Source: an uncultured Chitinophaga sp.
GTDB lineage: Bacteria; Bacteroidota; Bacteroidia; Chitinophagales; Chitinophagaceae
Direction of reading: 5' to 3'
DNA: 64,000 nt
Assembly (NCBI RefSeq): GCF_946479755.1
Contig: NZ_CAMLHC010000005.1
Location: 124,001 to 188,000, forward strand
The notes beneath the pieces were generated by a model that did no database searches, was not told where the DNA came from, and saw only the letters and a list, made by a program, of their open reading frames with translations. Both the position numbers and the translations under genes were made by a program. Positions 16,627-25,401 of this stretch are shown in pieces. Position 1 is the stretch's first letter, and each line of letters starts with the position of its first letter.

Positions 16627-18045
16627 TCAATGCGCTGTCAGCGGAAACACCGGACTTTCAACATGCGCCTCCCGCATATATCCTTCTATTTTTTTAACGA
16701 TACCAGGATGGGATGCGGCTACATTGTGCTGCTCTGCCGGATCTTTGTCGAGGTCATACAGTTCCAGCGGCGCGTTTGCATCTTTCATCACTCCTTTGCG
16801 GAAACCTTTCCATTTGCCCATGCGCACGGCCTGCGTGCCGTTATCTTCATGGAACTCCCAATACAGGTAAGGATGCTGTGCCTGTTTGCCTTTGCCGGTG
16901 AGCGTAGGCACCAGGGAAACACCATCCGTATAGGGAGGCCTGGGCGCGCCGGCGATCTGCGTAAAAGTAGGCATCAGGTCCCAGAACGCGCCTACAAAGG
17001 CATTGCGGCTGCTTGCTTTTACCTTGCCCGGCCATTTTACGATGAAAGGGGTACGGATACCGCCTTCATAGAGGTCCCGTTTGAATCCCCGCAGCCCGGC
17101 GGAACTGTTGAAGAACACCGGGTCAGCGCCACCTTCGCGATGTGCGCCGTTGTCGCTGCTGAAGATAACGATGGTATTCTGTGTAAGTCCCAGCTGGTCA
17201 AGCTTATCGAGGATCTGCCCTACATAGGCGTCCAGGCGGGTGACCATAGCAGCGTAGGTAGCATGTGGTTTCTCCACGGAAGCGTAACCCGGCACCAACG
17301 CACCGGGGCCATAGTCATTACCTTTATGGGGCGTTTCCGGGAAAGCGTTCTCATATTGTTTGTAGTACTGATCATCAGGTCCTGATAATTCTGCATGTGG
17401 CAGGATGGACGGTACAAACAGGAAGAACGGCTTGCTGCGGTTGTTTTCAATAAAAGCCAGCGTCTGTTCCTGTATTAACGCCGGCGCATATACTTTTTTC
17501 TGCTTCAGGTCATTGCCATCCAGGTCGATGCGCGTGTTATTGCTCCACAGGTGCGTGGGATAATAGCGATGTGACTGCCGTTGGCAGTTGTACCCGTAAA
17601 ACACATCGAACCCTTTTTTATCGGGTGCGCCGGTGGTGCCTACCATGCCCAGTCCCCATTTACCGAAGGCCCCCGTCACGTAACCGGCCTGTTGCAACAT
17701 CTTCGCGTAGCTCTGCACCGTGTCTGCCAGCGGCTCCTGCCCTTCCGGTTGTATCTCCTTATTGCCGCGCACATAAGTGTGACCGGTATGCTGCCCTGTC
17801 AGCAACGAAGAGCGGGACGGCGCACACACGGACGTTCCGGCGTAGAAGCGGGAGAACAGCATCCCCTGGCTGGCCAGCCGGTCGATATTCGGCGTTTTGA
17901 TTTTCTGCTGGCCATACACGCCCAGGTCGCCATAGCCCAGATCATCCGCGAGGATAAACACGATGTTGGGACGCTGCTGCGCCTGCATGGATGTTCCTGT
18001 GAGCAGTAAGGCCGACAGCAGCGGGAGAACAATTTTTTTCATCAT
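16627..18045 (-). CDS. Sulfatase (arylsulfatase, type I)
   Basis: Hydrolyses a sulfate ester, probably on a polysaccharide fragment imported by the neighbouring SusC/SusD system. The signal peptide covers about residues 1-22. The metal-binding ILADDLGYGD is at residues 31-40 and the sulfatase signature is Cys74-Ala-Pro-Ser-Arg78. The Cys must be converted to formylglycine by a maturase, and no maturase gene is in the window. Length 472 residues is normal. I chose the ATG at 18045, which has a GTG just before it. It is the last gene of the operon, 19 bases after susD, with a terminator following. Sulfated substrate not identifiable. Confidence 0.92.
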   Translation of the reverse strand: MMKKIVLPLLSALLLTGTSMQAQQRPNIVFILADDLGYGDLGVYGQQKIKTPNIDRLASQGMLFSRFYAGTSVCAPSRSSLLTGQHTGHTYVRGNKEIQPEGQEPLADTVQSYAKMLQQAGYVTGAFGKWGLGMVGTTGAPDKKGFDVFYGYNCQRQSHRYYPTHLWSNNTRIDLDGNDLKQKKVYAPALIQEQTLAFIENNRSKPFFLFVPSILPHAELSGPDDQYYKQYENAFPETPHKGNDYGPGALVPGYASVEKPHATYAAMVTRLDAYVGQILDKLDQLGLTQNTIVIFSSDNGAHREGGADPVFFNSSAGLRGFKRDLYEGGIRTPFIVKWPGKVKASSRNAFVGAFWDLMPTFTQIAGAPRPPYTDGVSLVPTLTGKGKQAQHPYLYWEFHEDNGTQAVRMGKWKGFRKGVMKDANAPLELYDLDKDPAEQHNVAASHPGIVKKIEGYMREAHVESPVFPLTAH

Positions 18046-18064
18046 CACGTTCAGTTTTTACGGG

Positions 18065-19843
18065 TTATTTCCATCCGGGGTTCTGCACCAGACTGGGGTT
18101 CAGCACCGTTTGATTGGATGGGATCGGATAAAGATAATAATACTCAGGGAATGGTGCAGGCGGCACTTTCTCGTAGGCGATATACCCTTCTGTAGCGCCG
18201 TTCTGAATGGGGATGGGCGCTGTGGCGGACACGTCAACCCCTTTTTTGATCCAGCGACCCAGCTTCTGTTGCAGCACATAGTCCATTTTCTTCCAGCGGC
18301 GCAGGTCATCAAAACGGAAAGATTCGCCCATCAGCTCTACCGCACGCTCCCGGCGGATCTCCCAAAGTATAGCCGTCACCGTTGGATCGCGTGTAGGATC
18401 TGCAGGGATGGCCGCCAGTTGCAACGGCGCCACACCGCCGCGCGCACGCAGCTTATTGACCGTCTGGTCCGCAATGTTCTGGTCAAACTCACCCAGCTCA
18501 TATTTCGCTTCGGCATAGTTGACCATCACCTCTCCCATACGGAAGATGGGCGCATCGTTCACATCGAGGTTCTGCACCATCTGGATCTTGTTGCTGAACT
18601 TATAGAAACGGTAACCGGTATACGTTACATCAAAGGGCTGTCCCTGGTTATCATCAACAAAATGTGGTTCCTGCCGTACCACCAGCCCCTGCCAGTTGAG
18701 CGTGGGCAACGTTTTATTTTTTGGTCCGGAGATAGCGGCCATCACCGGGAAATATTCCTGGTCTGCGGGATTACCGGTAGGCTGCCAGTTCATGCTGGGA
18801 TGATTCACCAGCACTTTAAACGGTGGTGGCACGGTGAAGTATAAACGTTTATCGCGGTTACGGAATTCGGTGTAGGGCGATTGATCGCCGGCAAACGACT
18901 GGCTGGTCCAGCGGGTTTGTCCATCTGTCATCAGGTACATGTCCACCGCTTTTTTGGTCAGGTCCCAGCGGCCGGCAGAGTTACGACCCAGCGATGCCAG
19001 CGAATGGAACACCTGCGTTTGTTCGTACTGTTTATACAGCAGGATGCCCGGCACATTGGCCAGCGACTCGCTGTTGAAATCCAGGTCGTAGTTAGCGTTC
19101 AGCAGGGGAAAGTCTTTTACCAGTTTAGCGCCGGCATTTGCGCTGGCCCGCAGGTAAGGCAGCGGATCGCCCAGCTGATGGTATCTGCGCCAGGTGCCTT
19201 CCACGAGCCCGAAACGGGAGATCAGCGCCCGCACCACGTGCACATTGATGGTGTTAGGGCCATCGCCGGCAGGTTTAATATGCGCTTCTGCCCACAGCAG
19301 CTGATCGAGGATCTTCTGCGTCACTTCCGCGCGGGGCGTGCGTTTGGCGTAAAGCTGTTCTGCATCGCCGTCTGACAGCGCCTTTTCCACCCACTGCACA
19401 TCGCCATATTTGTTCACCAGGTTAGCATAACTGTAGGCCCGGAAAAAGTATCCCACACTGCGCCAGTGATCTTTATCAGCCGCTGAAATGGGCGACTGGT
19501 CGAGGTTGTCGAGCATGATGTTCACCGCACGGATCCTCGCATAAGGATCTTTATAATCATCGGAAGATGACGGGATGGTAACACGTTGCCAGATCCAGTT
19601 GGACTCCCCGTTGGGATTGGCATTCAGGAACAGGTCCCCGTCATATTCTTTATTCACGTTGGCAGCGGAATATCCGGGAAACACTTCGTAAAACTGCCAT
19701 GCGTAAGCTTTAATATTATCGTATTGTGTAAACGTGGTCTTCTCGGTGAGCTGGTCTTTTGGTTGCAGGTCCAGCCGGCCCTGGCAGCTGTGCAGCAACA
19801 AGGCGGCGGCAGCAACGGAAACAATATGTTGAATACGGTTCAT
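18065..19843 (-). CDS. SusD/RagB-family outer-membrane nutrient-binding lipoprotein
   Basis: A cell-surface lipoprotein that captures a glycan and closes over the SusC transporter. The lipobox Cys20 (LLHSC) ends a 19-residue lipoprotein signal. The N-terminal TPR-like half (FFRAYSYANLVNKYGDVQWV near residue 135) and the C-terminal RRERAVELMGESFRFDDLRRWKK segment near residue 515 are SusD hallmarks. Length 592 residues. It lies 18 bases after susC and 19 bases before the sulfatase, all co-directional. The ligand is unknown, but a sulfatase in the same operon suggests a sulfated glycan. Confidence 0.94.
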   Translation of the reverse strand: MNRIQHIVSVAAAALLLHSCQGRLDLQPKDQLTEKTTFTQYDNIKAYAWQFYEVFPGYSAANVNKEYDGDLFLNANPNGESNWIWQRVTIPSSSDDYKDPYARIRAVNIMLDNLDQSPISAADKDHWRSVGYFFRAYSYANLVNKYGDVQWVEKALSDGDAEQLYAKRTPRAEVTQKILDQLLWAEAHIKPAGDGPNTINVHVVRALISRFGLVEGTWRRYHQLGDPLPYLRASANAGAKLVKDFPLLNANYDLDFNSESLANVPGILLYKQYEQTQVFHSLASLGRNSAGRWDLTKKAVDMYLMTDGQTRWTSQSFAGDQSPYTEFRNRDKRLYFTVPPPFKVLVNHPSMNWQPTGNPADQEYFPVMAAISGPKNKTLPTLNWQGLVVRQEPHFVDDNQGQPFDVTYTGYRFYKFSNKIQMVQNLDVNDAPIFRMGEVMVNYAEAKYELGEFDQNIADQTVNKLRARGGVAPLQLAAIPADPTRDPTVTAILWEIRRERAVELMGESFRFDDLRRWKKMDYVLQQKLGRWIKKGVDVSATAPIPIQNGATEGYIAYEKVPPAPFPEYYYLYPIPSNQTVLNPSLVQNPGWK

Positions 19844-19861
19844 ACTGATTGGTTTTGCTGG

Positions 19862-22800
19862 TTAGAAATTAACATTAAGACCGAAGCTGTATTTCTTCAG
19901 GAAAGGATAGATACCACCATCGCTTACGATAGTGGCGTCTGCTTCCATACCATCCGGCAGATGATCGAAGGTGAAGAGGTTTTCACCGGTCACGAATACA
20001 CGAACATTATCGATGAAAATGCGTTTCAGCAGCGGCTTGGGAACGGTATATCCCAGCGTGATATTTTTCACCCGCAGGTAAGCGCCGTTGGATAAATACT
20101 TCGTCTGCACAAAACGGCTTTTATCGGTGTTACCGGCGCCATCAGGATAACCACGTGGATAAAAGCCATTGGGATTGGAGGGCGTCCAGTAATCGAGGTT
20201 GTGTTTGTACATGGTGCCAAACTGGTTGAGATAAGGCCAGTACAGCTGGTTGCTCAGCCACAGGTCACGCTTGCCAACGCCCTGCAGGAAGAAGGAGAAA
20301 TCGAAATTATTCCAGGAGGCGTTGCCGAAAATGCCGAACTGGAAACGGCGCTGGGTGTTACCGATAATTTTACGGTCGCCCGGATCTGACAGGGTGTTGT
20401 TGCCGGTGAAAATCTGACCGTCGCCGTTCAGGTCTTCATAGCGGATATCGCCGGGGTTCTGCGGTACGCCGCGGTATCCGGGCACGCCGGGCAACAGCGT
20501 GCCTTTCTGCAGGTTCGCGTCCAGCGATCCTTTCTGGAAATCATCTACCGTATAAAATCCATAGGTGCCAAAGCCCCATATCTCCCCGATCTCCTGTCCG
20601 GTGTAGTAATTGTCCAGCTGGCCGTTAGCGTTGATGTTCAGCAAGCCGGCGGGGTTGTTATACCGGGTGATAAAAGCGCGGCTGTCTGACAGGTTGAAGC
20701 CGATGGAATAGCTCACCGTCCTTATTTTGTCTTTCCAGGACATCTGCAGTTCCCAGCCTTTGGATTCCAGGTCGGCCACATTTTGCAGCGGTGCGGGAGC
20801 GCCCAGGATGGCAGGCAGCTCTGCGCCCGGCGCCAGCATGTTCAAGGTGCTGCGGCGGTACCAGTCGAACGTGGTATTGAGGCGATCGCGGAACAGGCTG
20901 AAGTCCGTACCGACATCGAGCGTACGTACCGTTTCCCAGGTGAAGTCGGAGCTTACCAGCGCAGGCATGCCCAGCGATACATAGCGGATGTTGGTCGCAG
21001 GGTCTGTCCATGCGGCGTTATAGGGCTCCATGCCGGGGATATAGGGGTAATAGTTAGGCACCCAGTTGCCTGCTTTATCTCTTTTAAATACTACCTGGTT
21101 GCCGATTTCACCGAAGGAGCCGCGCAGTTTCCATTGTGACAGCACAGAACGGAGCGGTTTCATAAAAGCCTCTTCACTCACATTCCAGCCGGCAGACACG
21201 GAGGGGAAGAAACCGAAACGGTGGCCTGGCGCGAAGCGGCTGGAGCCATCGAAACGGCCGTTCACTTCCAGCAGGTATTTGTTTTTATAGTCATAGTTGA
21301 TACGTCCGAAATAACCGGAGATAGCGTACTCTCCGAAACCGTCGCCCCCGGCGATAGTGCCCGTGGAGGTAGACAGGGAAGGCACCTGCGGGCTGAGGAT
21401 GTCCAGCCGGTTGATGCTGAAGTTTTCCTGCTTGCTGATTTCCTGGTTGGTACCGATCAACACGGTGGCATGATGCTGTCCCAGCGCTTTGGTATAACTG
21501 GCGTAGAGGTTGACCGCCTGGTACACGGTGCGGTCGTTGGCGCGGGTGTAGCGGGTATTGTTATTCAGGAACTGCCGGTCGTAGGTAGCGGCGTTGATAT
21601 ATTCATTTTTGCCCCTGATCTGCCGGTTGTCATCATTCTTTTTGTTGTAGGTATATTCTCCGGTGATCTTTAGCCCGTTCAGCGGATTGTATTCCAGTTT
21701 ACCGAACAGGCGCAGGTCGTCACCAAAGGCGGTGTTGACCGGCTCTGTACGCACTACGTTGTTCGGTGTGTTATAAGGCAGCACATCGCCATTAGGCGCG
21801 GTGCCATAACCGGTAGGTATATACGAACTATAGGTGATCGCGTTGTAGAAAAGGCTGCCAAAATCTGCCGGTGTGGTGCGATTGCTGTTTTTGTAGAACA
21901 GGTTGACGCTGGCGTTCAGGTTTTTTGTCAGCTCCGTCCCGAGATAGGCGTTGAAGTTATAGCGGGTGTATTTGTCTTTGTTGGTAACGAGGATGCCATC
22001 TTCGCCGGTATAGCCGCCGGACACGCGGAATGTTGTTTTTTCCGAGCCGCCGCCAAAGGAGAAGTTGTGCATCTGTTCAAAGCCGCGGTTGAACAGCTCT
22101 CCGTAGAGGTCTGTTTCCATCAGCGGATATTTCAGGCCGTTCACCGTCGTATAGCCGTCGGGGTAAGCGGCGGGGTTCTGCTGGTATTCTTCCAGCAGTT
22201 TCAGCCAGGTGTTCACGTTCTGTCCTGTCCAGTAGGAGTTGGTGCCAAAGTCTTTCAGTGCGCGCACCAGTTCCGGCGGCGTGGCTTTCTTCGGCAGCGT
22301 GGTGGGTGAGCTGAAGGTGAAGTTGGTGGAATAGTTAAAGCGAACGGGCTGGTTTTTCTTTCCTTTTTTGGTGGTGACGAGTATTACGCCGAAGGCGGCG
22401 CGGGCGCCGTAGATAGAAGCTGCTGCTGCGTCTTTAAGTACGGTGACGTTGTCGATGTCTTTCGGGTTTACGTCATCGATGTCCATGGGCACGTTGTCTA
22501 CCAGTACCAGCGGCTCGCCGCCGTTGATGGAGGTATAGCCGCGGATATTGATCGCCGTGGAGGTGCCGGGCTGTCCGGAGCCGTAGGTGATCTGTAGCCC
22601 GGGCACAGCGCCCTGCAAGGCCTGGGAGGCAGAGCTCACGGGCCTGTCGCCGAGCACTTCGTCCATTTTTACGGAGCTGACGGCGCCGGTGAGGTTGGCT
22701 TTTTTCTGGGAGCCATAGCCTACCACTACTACTTCGCTCATGGAAGACAGGTCTTCCAGCAACACGATGTTCATCGTAGCCGCCACTTTGATGTCCTGCT

Positions 22801-23383
22801 GGGCGTAGCCGATAAAGCGGACAACCAGCACAGCGGCGGGTCCCTGTACGTTGAGCGAAAACGCGCCTTGCCCATCGGTAATGGTGCCGTTGGTCGTTCC
22901 TTTCTCCAGGATGCTGACACCGGGGAGCGGTTCCCCTTTGTCGTTGGTCACCCGGCCTTTCACCGGCATCTTTACGATGACCGGCATGGTGGCGGAGGCA
23001 GGTGTTTTGTTACCAATCAGGATAATTTTTCCTTCGACACGGTATGACAGGGGTTGATGGTAGAGCGCTGTGGCCATCACTTCATCGATGGAAGCGTCTT
23101 TCACCCGTATGCTTACCGGAGTGGCTTTCTCCAGTATTTCCGTGCTGAACAGCACTTCATAGCCGGTCTGTCGCCGGATCTCGGCAAACACTGTTTTCAG
23201 GGAGGCTTTTTCCAGTTGCAGGGTCACCTGCTGCGAAAATGCAGCAGCCGATACCTGCATAAAAGCGACCGTCATCAACAGAAACGTCAGCTTCATAACA
23301 TTTAAAAATTTTGTTAGGTACTGGTGACGGGGGTTCCTGGTGGTGGGACAAAACACCCCCTTGTATGGATTTCTGAAATTCAT
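19862..23383 (-). CDS. SusC/RagA-family TonB-linked outer-membrane transporter with STN domain
   Basis: A TonB-dependent beta-barrel importing an oligosaccharide. After a long N-terminal leader (signal core at residues about 30-50) comes an STN domain (about 50-125), which contacts the FecR anti-sigma factor. A carboxypeptidase-D-like beta-sandwich follows (about 135-215), then the plug, with VVVGYGSQKK near residue 220 and NIRGYTSINGG near 275, and the barrel to residue 1173 with a terminal aromatic FGLNVNF. The STN domain and upstream ECF/FecR genes indicate trans-envelope induction by the substrate. An internal Met at residue 30 is a possible alternative start. Confidence 0.94.
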   Translation of the reverse strand: MNFRNPYKGVFCPTTRNPRHQYLTKFLNVMKLTFLLMTVAFMQVSAAAFSQQVTLQLEKASLKTVFAEIRRQTGYEVLFSTEILEKATPVSIRVKDASIDEVMATALYHQPLSYRVEGKIILIGNKTPASATMPVIVKMPVKGRVTNDKGEPLPGVSILEKGTTNGTITDGQGAFSLNVQGPAAVLVVRFIGYAQQDIKVAATMNIVLLEDLSSMSEVVVVGYGSQKKANLTGAVSSVKMDEVLGDRPVSSASQALQGAVPGLQITYGSGQPGTSTAINIRGYTSINGGEPLVLVDNVPMDIDDVNPKDIDNVTVLKDAAAASIYGARAAFGVILVTTKKGKKNQPVRFNYSTNFTFSSPTTLPKKATPPELVRALKDFGTNSYWTGQNVNTWLKLLEEYQQNPAAYPDGYTTVNGLKYPLMETDLYGELFNRGFEQMHNFSFGGGSEKTTFRVSGGYTGEDGILVTNKDKYTRYNFNAYLGTELTKNLNASVNLFYKNSNRTTPADFGSLFYNAITYSSYIPTGYGTAPNGDVLPYNTPNNVVRTEPVNTAFGDDLRLFGKLEYNPLNGLKITGEYTYNKKNDDNRQIRGKNEYINAATYDRQFLNNNTRYTRANDRTVYQAVNLYASYTKALGQHHATVLIGTNQEISKQENFSINRLDILSPQVPSLSTSTGTIAGGDGFGEYAISGYFGRINYDYKNKYLLEVNGRFDGSSRFAPGHRFGFFPSVSAGWNVSEEAFMKPLRSVLSQWKLRGSFGEIGNQVVFKRDKAGNWVPNYYPYIPGMEPYNAAWTDPATNIRYVSLGMPALVSSDFTWETVRTLDVGTDFSLFRDRLNTTFDWYRRSTLNMLAPGAELPAILGAPAPLQNVADLESKGWELQMSWKDKIRTVSYSIGFNLSDSRAFITRYNNPAGLLNINANGQLDNYYTGQEIGEIWGFGTYGFYTVDDFQKGSLDANLQKGTLLPGVPGYRGVPQNPGDIRYEDLNGDGQIFTGNNTLSDPGDRKIIGNTQRRFQFGIFGNASWNNFDFSFFLQGVGKRDLWLSNQLYWPYLNQFGTMYKHNLDYWTPSNPNGFYPRGYPDGAGNTDKSRFVQTKYLSNGAYLRVKNITLGYTVPKPLLKRIFIDNVRVFVTGENLFTFDHLPDGMEADATIVSDGGIYPFLKKYSFGLNVNF

Positions 23384-23452
23384 ACATTTGCTTGGTTAGG
23401 TGAAAGAATAGTTTACTGAATGTGCGTTTGGTAACTGTTTTACCTTATCTGT

Positions 23453-23487
23453 GACCGGTCATGTTGACGCATGGCCGGTCTTTTTTT
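23453..23487. other. Stem-loop between fecR and susC
   Basis: GACCGGTCATG pairs with CATGGCCGGTC (one non-Watson-Crick position) around a 6-base loop and is followed by seven T on the + strand. No + strand gene ends here, so it is not an obvious terminator for a known transcript. On the - strand it lies 37 bases past the fecR stop and 70 bases before the susC start, where it could be a partial terminator or leader structure limiting readthrough from the sigma/anti-sigma genes into susC. Confidence 0.5.
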
Positions 23488-23524
23488 CTGGTTGACGAAT
23501 TTTTTTCCTCCTTGTTTTGTTTTT

Positions 23525-24637
23525 TTAGTGTCTGATACTGATCTTATTGTTGTTCACGTTGAATTTTACGCCGCCGGTGAATTCGAGCATCTCTAAAGCT
23601 TTTGACAGCGGTACGTTTCGTGGAATAACGCCGTTGTAACGCATTTTTGGAATCGTTTTGAGATCTGCCTCCACATCATACCAGCGGGAGAGTTGTTGCA
23701 ATACTTCTGTGAGATACGTTTCGTTAAATATAAAATACCCGTTTTTCCAGGCGATCGCGGCGTTGGCGTCTGCCGGGGCTTTGGACAGAGCGCCCTGGTG
23801 GTTGAGGCGGGCCTGTTCCCCGGGATGTAATATCAGTCCGCTGCTGCCGGCGCTGACCCTTACGCGGCCTTCCAGCAAGGTGGTCTGCGTATGCGTATTC
23901 TCTTCATAGGCGTTCACATTGAAGTGGGTACCTAATACTTCCACCTGTTGCGATGGTGTTTGTACAATGAAAGGCTGACGGGCATTGCCGGCAATTTCAA
24001 AGTAGGCCTCCCCTTTCAGTTCCACCGTGCGGGTACTGCCGGTGAAGGTAGCCGGATAACGCAGAGACGAAGCAGCATTGAGCCACACCTTACTGCCATC
24101 CTGCAATACCACCCGGTATTGTCCGCCGCGGGGCGTGGATATCTCATGGAAACCGCTTCCGGCGCCGGTGGCCTCGTACACGATCTCGCCGCTGTCGCTC
24201 CGGTACACCCGCAGGCCTGCCTGCTTCGCCACCGCCTCATCCTCCGCCGTTCCCAGCGTGATTTTTTTACCATCGGCCAGGGTCAGTACCGCCTTATCTG
24301 TTCCGGCGGGGATATCCTGCTGTACGGCTGTGGCCAGCGCGGACGTGGCAGGATGCCTTTCTGGTTTCAGGTATACCGCCAGTGCAATAAGGCCGGTCAG
24401 TACCGCTGCTGCGGCATACCAGTACCGCACCATACGGCGCGGCTTCCGGCGGCCGGTACGCTGGTGAATGGTTGCGAGCATCCGCTCCTCCACGCCTTTG
24501 GTACCGGGCGGTGGCAGCGTGCGTTCACCCGCCTGCTCAGCGGAGGCGCAATACCGCAGGTACAAGGCCATTTCCTCATCCGTGGCAGTGCCATCGCTGA
24601 TTTTTTCGAATAAACGTTGTCGTATTTCCTGTTCCAT
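23525..24637 (-). CDS. FecR-family anti-sigma factor
   Basis: A single-pass inner-membrane protein that holds the ECF sigma factor until the STN domain of SusC signals substrate. The 370-residue protein has a cytoplasmic N-terminal sigma-binding region (about 1-85), a transmembrane segment at about 88-106 (YWYAAAAVLTGLIALAVYL), a periplasmic FecR domain (about 165-255, containing TPRGGQYRVVLQDGSKVWLN) and a C-terminal DUF4974-type domain (about 295-368) with PLSKALEMLEFTGGVKF. It follows the sigma gene by 111 bases and precedes susC. Confidence 0.94.
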   Translation of the reverse strand: MEQEIRQRLFEKISDGTATDEEMALYLRYCASAEQAGERTLPPPGTKGVEERMLATIHQRTGRRKPRRMVRYWYAAAAVLTGLIALAVYLKPERHPATSALATAVQQDIPAGTDKAVLTLADGKKITLGTAEDEAVAKQAGLRVYRSDSGEIVYEATGAGSGFHEISTPRGGQYRVVLQDGSKVWLNAASSLRYPATFTGSTRTVELKGEAYFEIAGNARQPFIVQTPSQQVEVLGTHFNVNAYEENTHTQTTLLEGRVRVSAGSSGLILHPGEQARLNHQGALSKAPADANAAIAWKNGYFIFNETYLTEVLQQLSRWYDVEADLKTIPKMRYNGVIPRNVPLSKALEMLEFTGGVKFNVNNNKISIRH

Positions 24638-24702
24638 AAGGACGTTCCTGTATATGAGGCACCTTAACAGGAGAGATCCCCCAAGGGAGGTTAAAATTTT
24701 TT

Positions 24703-24738
24703 TGGGTATAATTGGGTATCTCTATGGGTATGTGGTAT
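24703..24738 (-). repeat. Phased TGGGTAT repeats between sigma and anti-sigma genes
   Basis: Read on the + strand, TGGGTAT occurs at 24703, 24713 and 24725, and a copy lacking one G (TGGTAT) at 24733. The spacing of 10 and 12 bases puts copies on one helix face. A short hairpin (TCCCCC/GGGAGG region, 24677-24690) lies between the repeats and the fecR start at 24637. This could be a protein-binding site or an mRNA leader feature. No function is known to me. Confidence 0.55.
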
Positions 24739-24748
24739 CTACATTGAC

Positions 24749-25306
24749 TCACATCAACAAACTCATACTGCCCAGTCTCATTCTTAATTTCTTCAGCGCA
24801 ATCGTCAGTTGGTTCTCCACTGTCTTTTCGGAAATCCCCAGCTGGCTGGCGATCTCGCGGTTGGACAGGTGTTCCATCCGGCTGAGCTGAAATACTTCCC
24901 GGCAGCGGTCGGGCAAGGTGGCGGTAAAGTGAGCGATCACAGCTTTCAGCTCTTTCAGTTCCAGCGCCTGGTCAAGGGCGCCCTCTTCCCGGGACAGCAT
25001 GGCTGTTTCTGCAGCAAAGGCGGCACGTACTTTCCGGCGGCGGAAATAATTGGCGGCTTTATAACGCACTGCCATCAGGAGATATCCCCGCAGGGTGGTC
25101 AGTACAAGGTGATCACGATGTTCCCAGAACCAGACAAATACGTCCTGTACAATGTCCATGGCGGGAGCTTCTTCCTGCAACAGGTAATAGGCGGCGTGAT
25201 AGAGGGTATGCCAGTGACGGTGGTAAATTTCATCAAATGCGGCTTCATTGCCCGACTTCATAAAGTCAAGCAGTTCACTGTCCTCGTATACGTGATAAGC
25301 GGGCAT
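24749..25306 (-). CDS. RNA polymerase ECF sigma-70 factor (Bacteroidota family)
   Basis: A 185-residue ECF sigma factor expected to drive the downstream susC operon. Sigma region 2 (residues about 20-90) includes a DIVQDVFVWFWEHRD core. Region 4 (about 120-175) contains LSNREIASQLGISEKTVENQL, the DNA-recognition helix-turn-helix. The ATG at 25306 gives the normal length. FecR follows on the same strand after a 111-base gap with repeats. An exact -7 element lies upstream at 25341-25348. Confidence 0.94.
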   Translation of the reverse strand: MPAYHVYEDSELLDFMKSGNEAAFDEIYHRHWHTLYHAAYYLLQEEAPAMDIVQDVFVWFWEHRDHLVLTTLRGYLLMAVRYKAANYFRRRKVRAAFAAETAMLSREEGALDQALELKELKAVIAHFTATLPDRCREVFQLSRMEHLSNREIASQLGISEKTVENQLTIALKKLRMRLGSMSLLM

Positions 25307-25340
25307 TGGTTTGGTTGATGAAAATGTTTAGCCTTGAAAA

Positions 25341-25348
25341 CAAAGCTA
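25341..25348 (-). promoter_or_regulatory. -7 element (TAGCTTTG) for the ECF sigma gene
   Basis: An exact TAnnTTTG match on the - strand, with predicted start near 25334 and a leader of about 28 bases before the sigma ATG. A TTTG lies upstream with a 14-base spacer, shorter than the usual 19-21, so the -33 assignment is uncertain. Confidence 0.6.
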
Positions 25349-25401
25349 TGAAAATATTTCATCAAACACAGCATCATGTAAAGTTGGAAAGGTAGCGGTG
25401 A

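Noticed and set aside
24703..24738. Interpreting the TGGGTAT repeats as a CRISPR or origin iteron array
   Set aside because: The units are 7 bases, spaced by 1-5 bases, with no replication or cas gene nearby; an operator or leader role is more likely.
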